In this document: positions 1 through 5,302 of the stretch, piece after piece
How positions within the stretch are numbered: the first letter of the stretch is position 1
How the letters are laid out: the number at the start of each line of letters is the position of its first letter
DNA from: Methanosarcinales archaeon
GTDB taxonomy: Archaea; Halobacteriota; Methanosarcinia; Methanosarcinales; Methanosarcinaceae
Reading direction: 5' to 3'
DNA: 9,172 bases
Assembly: GCA_012329085.1 (NCBI GenBank)
Contig: JAAXQB010000266.1
Coordinates: forward strand, 1-9,172
Program-made: the position numbers and the translations under genes
The notes under the pieces: generated by a model
The model's database searches: none
Told to the model about the DNA's origin: nothing
Seen by the model: the letters and a program-made list of their open reading frames with translations, nothing else

Positions 1-2
1 AA

Positions 3-71
3 GCGTTGCTTTATGGATTTAAAATGGATTATCCAATTATTCTTGAAGATTCATGCTCATCTAAAAGCTAA
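3..71 (+). CDS. C-terminal end of an unidentified protein (partial)
   Basis: The window opens inside a probable coding region. Reading from base 3 gives 22 residues ending in TAA at 69-71, with a hydrophobic and acidic run (ALLYGFKMDYPIILEDS) and a polar tail CSSKS. Reading from base 1 is also open to a TAA at 73-75, but its product (KRCFMDLKW...) is less protein-like; the third frame stops at 20-22. I do not recognise the family from so short a tail. It lies upstream of larC on the same strand, separated by a repeat island of more than 300 bases, so co-transcription with larC is doubtful. Frame choice is inference. Confidence 0.45.
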   Translation, partial: ALLYGFKMDYPIILEDSCSSKS

Positions 72-81
72 TTAAAAATAG

Positions 82-284
82 TTTTTTGATAGCTCGTTCG
101 GAACGAACGAGCGTTTGTATATAACTTATAAAGTTATATACAATAAAAAAAATAAAATACAAGAAATTAAAAAATTTCTTTAATTCATTCTCAAAGAGAA
201 TGAATACTAAGTATATAATACGAAAATCAGAGATTTTCTAAAACATATTTCCCTTTGAAAAATATGCATTTACAAGTTATATGC
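82..284 (-). repeat. Hairpin repeat island 1 (composite element, minus orientation)
   Basis: This fills most of the gap before larC. It contains consecutive inverted repeats. Type A at 92-112 has the 9-bp stem GCTCGTTCG/CGAACGAGC with loop GAA; read on the minus strand it is preceded by CAAAC and followed by TATCAAAAAA. Type B at 117-141 has the 11-bp stem GTATATAACTT/AAGTTATATAC with loop ATA. A stem at 161-180 is AAGAAATT/AATTTCTT with loop AAAA. Type C at 183-205 has the 10-bp stem ATTCATTCTC/GAGAATGAAT with loop AAA. A 7-bp stem at 222-238 has loop AGA. The stem at 244-266 has 10 positions around loop TTT, with two C-A mismatches next to the loop. A diverged B right arm follows at about 270-284. 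Order on the minus strand (C, B, A) agrees with the other islands. Confidence 0.75.
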
Positions 285-292
285 AAATATAA

Positions 293-303
293 AATTTAAA
301 TAT
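293..303 (+). promoter_or_regulatory. Possible archaeal box A upstream of larC
   Basis: The AATTTAAATAT-like stretch just downstream of repeat island 1 fits an archaeal TATA element and would place transcription start near 325. A second candidate, TATAAAATA at 344-352, would start transcription near 375, about 30 bases before the larC ATG. Neither can be preferred from sequence alone in such AT-rich DNA. Confidence 0.3.
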
Positions 304-403
304 CGCAACAAAAAATCGAAAAAAATCTCTATGCATACAATTGTATAAAATATATGCCAACTATCAGAGTGTTCTTAAACGAGCCATAAAAATAACATTT
401 AAA

Positions 404-1621
404 ATGAATTGTAAAAAACAGTCAAATCAATCTCAAAAAGCATTAATATTCGATCCCTTTTCAGGCGCATCTGGTGATATGATTATTGCAAGTTTAATTG
501 ATATTGGTGCAGATTCAAAAAAGATTGTAAATGCTATGAAATTAGTTTCAAGCGTTTCAGTTTCTATAAATCGCGTAAATAAAAATGAAATAGATGCAAC
601 AAATGTTACAGTATCTACAATTGAAGAATCTTCTAAAAGTTATAATGAAATTGTAGAAATTATTAAAAATACACAATTGCCGCAACAAATAAAAGAAGAT
701 ACGATTGCAATATTTTCAATACTACATCTATCTGAAAAAAAAATACATGGCAATAGATATACACATTTTCATGAAGTGGGGCAAAGTGATGCAATAGCCG
801 ATGTAATCGGTGCATCTGTTGCAATACGAGATTTAGCTGTAAATAAAATATATTGTATGCCAATTACTGTTGGAAATGGATTAGTTAATACAGCACACGG
901 AAAACTTCCAATACCTACACCTGCAACACTTGAAATTCTTGCGCAAAAAAATATGTTATTTAAAGGGGGATTTGAAGGCGAACTATTAACTCCAACTGGT
1001 GCGGCAATACTTATACATTTTGCATCGCCTTTGAAACAAATTCCTCTATCTAAGATAATTTCTATTGGGTATGGGGCAGGAGATAAAGAATTTTCACATT
1101 CAAATGTTCTTAGGTCGATGATTGTAGAGCTTGAAGACTCTTTAATTCACGATTCTATTGAAATTCTTGAAACTACAGTTGATGATGTTACAGGAGAAGT
1201 GCTTGGAAAATTAATCGAAGATCTTTTAATTATGGGGGCAAAAGATGCCACTATATCACCTATTATAATGAAAAAAGGAAGACCTGGGCATATTATTCGC
1301 GTAATTGTAAAATCGAAAGATTCAGAACTCCTTGCTCGTAAGATAATTGCTGAAACGGGTTCTCTTGGAATTCGTGTGATACAAACATGTCATAGATTAA
1401 TTGTTGATAGGCACATAAATTCTGTAAAAATAACAATTGGTGACAAAGAATTTGAAATTAAAGTGAAAATTGCCAAAGATGCAAACAATAACATATTTCA
1501 CATTTCAGCAGAATTTGAAGATTGTAAGATTGTATCCAATAAATGCAATATACCAATAAAAGAAGTTATACGAATCACAGAACAAGTTGCATGGGATGTA
1601 TTTAATCCAAACAATTCGTAA
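404..1621 (+). CDS. larC: LarC, nickel insertion protein for the nickel-pincer cofactor
   Basis: LarC inserts nickel, in a CTP-dependent reaction, into pyridinium-3,5-bisthiocarboxylic acid mononucleotide, the last step of nickel-pincer nucleotide synthesis for lactate racemase-type (LarA) enzymes; it is cytoplasmic. Visible family signatures are FDPFSGASGDM at residues 16-26, HFHEVG at 121-126, TPTGAA in the middle, a DD-x-TGE segment at 260-266 and MKKGRPG at 289-295. The 405 residues from ATG 404 match the usual length of about 390-420. The frame stays open upstream to a TTG at 341, but those 21 residues precede the normal N-terminal motif and look non-coding, so ATG 404 is preferred. No clear ribosome binding site is seen. 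In Lactobacillus plantarum larC is read through a programmed frameshift; here it is one unbroken frame. No larB, larE or larA lies in the window. The family call is firm; the target enzyme here is unknown. Confidence 0.93.
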   Translation: MNCKKQSNQSQKALIFDPFSGASGDMIIASLIDIGADSKKIVNAMKLVSSVSVSINRVNKNEIDATNVTVSTIEESSKSYNEIVEIIKNTQLPQQIKEDTIAIFSILHLSEKKIHGNRYTHFHEVGQSDAIADVIGASVAIRDLAVNKIYCMPITVGNGLVNTAHGKLPIPTPATLEILAQKNMLFKGGFEGELLTPTGAAILIHFASPLKQIPLSKIISIGYGAGDKEFSHSNVLRSMIVELEDSLIHDSIEILETTVDDVTGEVLGKLIEDLLIMGAKDATISPIIMKKGRPGHIIRVIVKSKDSELLARKIIAETGSLGIRVIQTCHRLIVDRHINSVKITIGDKEFEIKVKIAKDANNNIFHISAEFEDCKIVSNKCNIPIKEVIRITEQVAWDVFNPNNS

Positions 1622-1625
1622 ATCG

Positions 1626-1650
1626 TTTAGGTTAAATAGGATAAAACCTA
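1626..1650 (+). promoter_or_regulatory. Box A with overlapping inverted repeat before the phosphodiesterase gene
   Basis: In the 39-base gap after larC, GTTAAATAGG (1631-1640) resembles archaeal box A. The centre of TTAAATA lies about 26 bases before ATG 1661, the distance expected if transcription starts at the ATG, which suggests a leaderless mRNA. TAGGTT (1628-1633) and AACCTA (1645-1650) form an inverted repeat with an 11-base spacer that brackets the box A, a sensible position for an operator. TTAGGTTA (1627-1634) matches the half-site of the bacterial DtxR/IdeR operator as I recall it. Regulatory function is inference. Confidence 0.4.
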
Positions 1651-1660
1651 TGAAATATTT

Positions 1661-2338
1661 ATGAAATTTTTAATAATGTCGGACATACATGGAGAGTTTT
1701 CAAACATTCCCGCTCTTTTAAATCGTGTAGAAGATATAGATGCAATTATCATAGCAGGCGATATTACTAATTTTGGACCGAAAGAGAAAATACATGAACT
1801 TATGTCTCTTATTGTAAAAAAGTGTCCTTGTCCCATAATTGTAATTCCGGGAAATTGCGACCCAATTGAAATACATGACGATATGACGCATGCAGGCATG
1901 ATAAACATACACAATTCTTTTTTTATATTAAAAGATGTGCTTTTTATAGGTGCAGGAGGTTCTAATCCAACCCCATTTAACACCCCATTTGAATTGCAAG
2001 AAGATGAAATAAGAACTAATTTAAAAAAATTATTTTCAAATATAACTTCTCACAATGGTAAAATTATATTGTTATCACATGCGCCCCCAAAATATTCATT
2101 AGATGCAATACCTGCGCGAATTGGGAGTGAAGCAATATATGAAATGGTGGATAAAGTTGATATGATTATATGTGGGCACATTCACGAAGCAAGAGGTTTT
2201 GCAATCTCAAACGGTACGCCTATATTAAATCCAGGGCAAGCATCAAAAGGACTTGCCGCAATATTAGAAATATCACGCAATGAAAAAAATTCTTTGAGTG
2301 TGAATGATATTGAAATTACTTTTATTGATTTATTATAA
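1661..2338 (+). CDS. YfcE/MJ0936-like metallophosphoesterase (phosphodiesterase)
   Basis: This is a cytoplasmic calcineurin-like phosphoesterase of the YfcE/MJ0936 group, binuclear metal enzymes that hydrolyse phosphodiesters; the natural substrate is generally unknown. All metal-site blocks are present in order: D8-x-H10 (SDIHG), G33-D34, G64-N65-C66-D67, H140 in LLSHAPP, and G172-H173-x-H175 (CGHIHEARG), followed by the family's NPGQASKG turn at 190-197. The 225 residues exceed the most compact members, with extra sequence around 100-130. ATG 1661 places the DIH motif correctly close to the N-terminus. There is no Shine-Dalgarno, but a box A lies about 26 bases upstream, so the message may be leaderless. 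It lies 39 bases after larC; whether it is co-transcribed or separately promoted is open. No link to nickel-cofactor synthesis can be shown. Confidence 0.9.
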   Translation: MKFLIMSDIHGEFSNIPALLNRVEDIDAIIIAGDITNFGPKEKIHELMSLIVKKCPCPIIVIPGNCDPIEIHDDMTHAGMINIHNSFFILKDVLFIGAGGSNPTPFNTPFELQEDEIRTNLKKLFSNITSHNGKIILLSHAPPKYSLDAIPARIGSEAIYEMVDKVDMIICGHIHEARGFAISNGTPILNPGQASKGLAAILEISRNEKNSLSVNDIEITFIDLL

Positions 2339-2390
2339 TTTCACTCATTGTTTTAATTTATAGTTATTAATAAATGAATTAACCACAATA

Positions 2391-2399
2391 TTTAAATAT
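2391..2399 (+). promoter_or_regulatory. Box A promoter of tRNA-Asp
   Basis: TTTAAATAT is a near-consensus archaeal TATA box whose centre is about 39 bases before the mature tRNA 5' end. It predicts a transcription start near 2420-2424 and a short 5' leader of about 10-14 bases, removed by RNase P. Confidence 0.65.
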
Positions 2400-2433
2400 G
2401 ATTGGCGTATATTATATATTCCACTCAACACCT

Positions 2434-2506
2434 GCTCGGATAGTGTAGTGGCCTATCATGAAGCCCTGTCGAGGCTTCGACTCGGGTTCAAATCCCGGTC
2501 CGAGCG
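2434..2506 (+). tRNA. tRNA-Asp (anticodon GUC)
   Basis: The 73-base gene folds as a full cloverleaf. The acceptor stem is GCTCGGA (2434-2440) with TCCGAGC (2499-2505) and discriminator G2506. The anticodon stem is AAGCC/GGCTT (2461-2465 with 2473-2477) around loop CTGTCGA, which gives anticodon GTC for aspartate. The T arm is TCGGG/CCCGG with loop TTCAAAT, using one T-G pair. The discriminator G agrees with tRNA-Asp identity. There is no intron and no encoded CCA (TTTT follows), as is common in archaea. It stands alone after a box A and before a T-rich terminator. Confidence 0.96.
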
Positions 2507-2569
2507 TTTTACTCTTATTTTAAACTTATTTTACTTTTATTTTAAACACATTTTAAACTTATTTTAAAT
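2507..2569 (+). terminator. T-rich terminator and degenerate tandem repeat after tRNA-Asp
   Basis: Immediately after the tRNA come TTTT and then about five imperfect copies of an 11-13-base unit like CTTATTTTAAA, each carrying a run of four T. Archaeal RNA polymerase terminates on T tracts without a hairpin, so repeated T4 runs are a plausible terminator. The repeats look like slippage products. Confidence 0.55.
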
Positions 2570-2870
2570 GATATCAAATAATTTTAATTAATTTATGTTT
2601 AACAGAATTTTAATAATTCAAATATACATGCATTATTACCTTTTTTAATTAAATTGTAAATAAACATTAATGTTGTGCAATTATAAATAAAGATTAAACT
2701 TATATATGAGGCATTCATATATTTTATTAAAGAAATTTTAAGATAACATATAGGTACCAAAAAATGCAATTAAATTAACAAATAATTTATTGTAATTATA
2801 CATTTTTTTTAATCATTCTATAATAAAAATAGAGTGATTTTAATTTGCTACATAAATCAAAAAACGAGAT
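2570..2870. other. AT-rich spacer, nothing identified
   Basis: About 300 bases between the tRNA terminator and repeat island 2. I see no reading frame longer than about a dozen codons with a plausible start, no RNA gene and no clear inverted repeat. The base composition is extremely A+T rich. It may be decayed coding sequence, but no trace of a protein is visible. Confidence 0.5.
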
Positions 2871-3058
2871 GATACTCATTCAGAACGAATAACGCTCATT
2901 TGTCCCAAATGAGCTATTGAAGATTTTCTCCAACGCACATTCTCTTCGAGAATGAGCAAACGCTTGTTCATTTTGAACAAGCTATTGAAAACTTCTATGA
3001 GTGGATAATTTTATAAGTTATGTACTAACGCTCAGAGCATTCCGAACGATTTATAAAA
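2871..3058 (+). repeat. Hairpin repeat island 2 (composite element, plus orientation)
   Basis: This series of short hairpins lies before the hsp20 gene. A decayed, minus-oriented type A copy sits at about 2871-2893. Type A at 2894-2914 has GCTCATTTG/CAAATGAGC, loop TCC, then TATTGAAGATTTT. Type C at 2935-2957 has GCACATTCTC/GAGAATGAGC, loop TTC, with one A-A mismatch. AAAC then links to type A at 2962-2982: GCTTGTTCA/TGAACAAGC, loop TTT, then TATTGAAAAC. Type B at 3001-3025 has GTGGATAATTT/AAGTTATGTAC, loop TAT, with 8 of 11 positions paired. TAACG then leads into a decayed A copy at about 3028-3052. Order A-C-A-B-A'. The three intact or near-intact A copies in islands 1 and 2 have different stems, each fully paired. 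Confidence 0.8.
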
Positions 3059-3107
3059 AAATAAGTGTTTAATATTATGCCCATATAAATCATCTACAAT
3101 TAAAAAA

Positions 3108-3119
3108 TTGATATAAAAT
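3108..3119 (+). promoter_or_regulatory. Possible box A of the hsp20 gene
   Basis: TGATATAAAATA fits an archaeal TATA element. Its centre is about 36 bases before the ATG at 3150, giving a short leader of roughly 10 bases. TTTAATATTATG near 3068-3079 is an alternative with a leader of about 50 bases. Confidence 0.4.
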
Positions 3120-3149
3120 AACAAATAAATATAGAGAGAATGAACTTTT

Positions 3150-3689
3150 ATGACAGATAAAAGACGAAAGAAAAATCCCCACGAAAACAATTTTGAATTA
3201 GATGCGCTTGAAGAATTTGAATCTATGATGGAATATATATTGGAAATGATTAGTTCAAATTTTAAAGATGAATTTTCAGAACCGCCCCACATATATGGAT
3301 TTTCCATAATAAAACAGAATAAAAATGTAGATTCTGATGTGATTAATGAAGATTTTGAAGATGAATTCTATGATGAAAGCACAGGTCTTGTATGTAGCAA
3401 AGTTCGCGTCATCGAGAGAAAACCTTTGATAGATGTTATTAAAACTGACGATTCTATTTATATTCTTATAGAAATATCTGATATTAAAAAAGAAGATATG
3501 AAATTAAGTGCAACTGATTTATCAATTAAATTTGATATAAAAAAGAATGATGAAGTACAAACAGAATATATAAAATTGCCATGTAAAATAGATCCAAAAA
3601 GTGCAAAAGCAAGTTATAAAAATGGCGTTTTTGAAATAATACTTACTTGTAAAGATTCTGATGAATACATTCCATTTAACATAGATTGA
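3150..3689 (+). CDS. Hsp20/alpha-crystallin family small heat shock protein
   Basis: This is a small heat shock protein, an ATP-independent holdase chaperone that forms oligomers in the cytoplasm. The alpha-crystallin domain spans roughly residues 90-168: it opens with RKPLIDVIKTDDSIYILIEI, continues with IKKEDMKLSATDLSIKFDI, and ends with the hallmark ASYKNGVFEIIL (154-165). The charged N-terminal region (1-50, KRRKKNP then acidic stretches) and HIYGFSI at 47-53 resemble methanogen members as I recall them. A strongly acidic insert (60-78) is present. A clear C-terminal I-x-I anchoring motif is not seen; the tail is YIPFNID. At 179 residues it is typical. GAGAG at 3134-3138 is a possible ribosome site about 11 bases upstream. 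Those bases lie in a 15-base string (3134-3148) shared exactly with repeat island 3. An ATG at 3140 is out of frame. Confidence 0.88.
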   Translation: MTDKRRKKNPHENNFELDALEEFESMMEYILEMISSNFKDEFSEPPHIYGFSIIKQNKNVDSDVINEDFEDEFYDESTGLVCSKVRVIERKPLIDVIKTDDSIYILIEISDIKKEDMKLSATDLSIKFDIKKNDEVQTEYIKLPCKIDPKSAKASYKNGVFEIILTCKDSDEYIPFNID

Positions 3690-3748
3690 ATCTTATTTAG
3701 TTAATATTTATCGATAAAGAAGATGTTTTTGTAAGGATAGCCGAAAAA

Positions 3749-3757
3749 GTTAAATAG
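3749..3757 (+). promoter_or_regulatory. Box A of the DtxR-family gene (leaderless mRNA)
   Basis: GTTAAATAG has the centre of TTAAATA 27 bases before ATG 3780, so transcription would start at or next to the start codon. It closely matches the GTTAAATAGG box in front of the phosphodiesterase gene, at the same distance from its ATG. TTAGGTTA (3774-3781) then runs into the ATG and matches a DtxR-type operator half-site, which could allow autoregulation; the second half-site is not evident. Confidence 0.4.
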
Positions 3758-3779
3758 TATTGAGTGGTAATATTAGGTT

Positions 3780-4226
3780 ATGGAGAAAAAACTAACTAGG
3801 AAAGTAGAAGATTATCTCGAATCCATATTAGAAATTGTAGAAATAAACGAGTATGCACGAACAAAAGACATAGCAATGTTAATGCGAGTTAAACCCCCAA
3901 GTGTCGTAGAAATGATAGGGAAACTTGATAGAATGGGTCTTGTTATATACCGAAAATATAATGGTGTAACACTCACATATCAAGGAGAAAAAATTGCAAG
4001 AGAGATAAGAGATAGGCATGAATCCATCCGAACAATGTTGGAAATTATAAGAGTACCAAAAGATATTGCATCAAAAGACGCATGCATCATGGAACACGAA
4101 CTTGAACCAGAAACAATAAATCAAATTAGAAATTTTGTTTCATTCATGAATATTGATGGAGAAAATGATGAATGGCTTGAAAAATTTGAGATTTTTTGTA
4201 AAATATCTAATACTAATGTAAAATAA
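3780..4226 (+). CDS. DtxR/MntR-family metal-dependent transcriptional regulator
   Basis: This is a metal-sensing repressor that binds DNA when loaded with Fe(II) or Mn(II). Residues 1-70 form the winged helix: VEDYLESILEI, YARTKDIA, the recognition helix VKPPSVVEMIGKLDRMGLV and the wing YRKYNGVTLTYQGE. Residues 71-120 form the dimerisation and metal domain. Putative ligands are D11 and E14 (like Asp8 and Glu11 of B. subtilis MntR), H80, and C102-x-x-E105-H106 (like Cys102, Glu105 and His106 of DtxR). It therefore combines an MntR-like aspartate with a DtxR-like cysteine. At 148 residues it lacks the SH3-like third domain of DtxR, as MntR does. ATG 3780 is probably leaderless. It lies 90 bases after hsp20, and no metal transporter is adjacent, so its targets are unknown. 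Family certain, metal uncertain. Confidence 0.92.
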   Translation: MEKKLTRKVEDYLESILEIVEINEYARTKDIAMLMRVKPPSVVEMIGKLDRMGLVIYRKYNGVTLTYQGEKIAREIRDRHESIRTMLEIIRVPKDIASKDACIMEHELEPETINQIRNFVSFMNIDGENDEWLEKFEIFCKISNTNVK

Positions 4227-4753
4227 TTTACATAAATATGATATATTCAATTCGATATGTTTATAAAATTAAAGATTTTTCAAAATAGTAACTCTATCGA
4301 AATCACAAATATTTTAAATCCTATAAATTGAAAATTTGTACATTTACAATAATTTCCGCTTTGATTTATTCTAAAATTATCTAATTAATTCTATTTGCGT
4401 TCAATATTGATTCTAATATTTATGAAATTTTATTAAATCAATAATTCAATTACACGCAATTATGTTCAAAACGAGAATTGATGGTGTACATTTATTTAAA
4501 ATGAATTAATCGGTATGATTGTATGGAAAAGATGATGCAAATAGTGGATAGGTTTTAGGGATATTCACAATCAGTAGATTTTATTAACAAATAAAAGTTA
4601 AAAAACACAGTGAGATTAAACCCACAATATATTGAAATGAAAAAATAATTATATACATTAAAATTATAAGTGAAAATGTTCTTTTTCAAAATAATTTTAA
4701 ATCAATTTTTTTCACTCACTTTGAAAACAACACAAAAATTCATTTTTTAAAAT
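4227..4753. other. Long AT-rich gap with no gene found
   Basis: About 530 bases between the DtxR-like gene and hicB. The longest reading frames are a few dozen codons at most and none resembles a known protein. A loose inverted repeat, AGTGAAAA (4669-4676) with TTTTCACT (4709-4716), lies before the hicB promoter and could be a regulatory site, but such matches are easy to find in DNA of this composition. None of the hairpin repeats seen in the other gaps is present. It may be a decayed gene. Confidence 0.45.
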
Positions 4754-4763
4754 TTTAATATAC
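4754..4763 (+). promoter_or_regulatory. Likely box A of hicBA
   Basis: TTTAATATAC is TATA-like. Its centre lies about 31 bases before ATG 4789 but only 16 bases before ATG 4774, so transcripts from this promoter would begin after 4774. This favours 4789 as the hicB start. GGAG at 4776-4779 then sits 9 bases before that ATG as a Shine-Dalgarno, although it would be close to the predicted 5' end. Confidence 0.4.
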
Positions 4764-4788
4764 AATAAATTAAATGGAGTTTGAAATA

Positions 4789-5025
4789 ATGCATAGTAAA
4801 AAAGTTCAGTTCCAAGTTCTTATGGAAAAAGATGAAGATGGATTTTTTATAGTAGAATGCTCACGCTTTCAAGGAGGTTATACACAAGGAAAAACAATAG
4901 ACGAAGCGTTAAAAAATATACGCGAAGTAATTAGATTGTGCCTTGAAGAACAGAAAGAAGAAATTAGAGATCATATTGATATAATCCAAGAGTTCAACCA
5001 TAATGTCGTGTCAATAGAAATATGA
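4789..5025 (+). CDS. hicB: HicB-family antitoxin
   Basis: HicB is the antitoxin of a type II pair; it binds and blocks the HicA mRNA interferase. The partial RNase H-like fold is visible: strand VQFQVLMEKDEDGFFIVEC (residues 6-24), the GGYTQGKTIDEAL turn (29-41), then a helix of charged residues (42-60) and a final strand VVSIEI. There is no C-terminal helix-turn-helix or ribbon-helix-helix extension, so this short form may bind DNA weakly or not at all. From ATG 4789 it has 78 residues; an in-frame ATG at 4774 would add five (MEFEI). The later start is preferred because GGAG lies 9 bases before it and the best box A is too close to the earlier one. Its stop overlaps the hicA start as ATGA (5022-5025), giving translational coupling. 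The antitoxin-first order occurs in other hicBA loci. Confidence 0.87.
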   Translation: MHSKKVQFQVLMEKDEDGFFIVECSRFQGGYTQGKTIDEALKNIREVIRLCLEEQKEEIRDHIDIIQEFNHNVVSIEI

Positions 5026-5201
5026 GTAAATTGCCCATCATTTCTGGAGAAAAGACAGTTAAATGCTTTGAAAAGTTGGGTTATGTAGCAGTGAGGCAAA
5101 AAGGAAGCCACATTCGTATGTGGTATATTGATAAAGGACTATTGAGAAAACTTTTAAGAGATGCTGAAATAAGCATTGTTGAATTTTGTAACTTACTATG
5201 A
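5022..5201 (+). CDS. hicA: HicA-family toxin with internal in-frame deletion, probably inactive
   Basis: HicA is a small double-stranded RNA-binding-like mRNA interferase. The 59-residue product starts MSKLPIISGEKTVKCFEKLGY, the usual first helix, followed by VRQKGSH with the catalytic-type His30. It then passes from IRMWYIDKG directly to LLRKLLRDAEISIVEFCNLL. Family members normally carry about 12-16 residues here, a strand and loop of the type TVPxHxxL before KGLLRKLLRD, which are missing. The frame is kept. The gap falls at a DK(G) word that may have been duplicated in the ancestor, so deletion between short direct repeats is plausible. Loss of the third strand should disturb the fold. It overlaps hicB by four bases. 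Identity is based on the two conserved ends. Loss of activity is inference; a genuinely shorter natural variant is the alternative. Confidence 0.8.
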   Translation: MSKLPIISGEKTVKCFEKLGYVAVRQKGSHIRMWYIDKGLLRKLLRDAEISIVEFCNLL

Positions 5202-5302
5202 CAAAACTCAACAGACTGATATTGTTGGTTTGATGAAAATTTTTTTAAATTACGCCATATAGCAAAATAAAATTTAATAGTTAGGCACACATGAATGTAA
5301 AT

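Noticed and set aside
183..205. Intrinsic terminator of the upstream gene
   Set aside because: The hairpin is not followed by a T run, archaeal termination does not need hairpins, and the same unit recurs in other islands as part of an element.
341..403. N-terminal extension of LarC from TTG 341
   Set aside because: The 21 extra residues precede the normal N-terminal FDPFSG block, use a TTG start and overlap a likely promoter region; ATG 404 gives the usual length.
1648..1983. Minus-strand frame antisense to the phosphodiesterase gene
   Set aside because: All metallophosphoesterase motifs are on the plus strand; the antisense frame is a shadow.
2434..2506. Intron or split-gene structure in the tRNA (given rtcB nearby)
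   Set aside because: The cloverleaf is complete and contiguous in 73 bases with a normal seven-base anticodon loop; no bulge-helix-bulge is needed.
3032..3307. Minus-strand reading frame over the hsp20 start
   Set aside because: It is antisense to a clear Hsp20 gene and to repeat DNA, and its translation resembles no known protein.
4522..4557. Small frame ATGGAAAAGATGATG... ending TAG
   Set aside because: Only 11 codons, with no ribosome site, family resemblance or conserved context; expected by chance in a 530-base gap.
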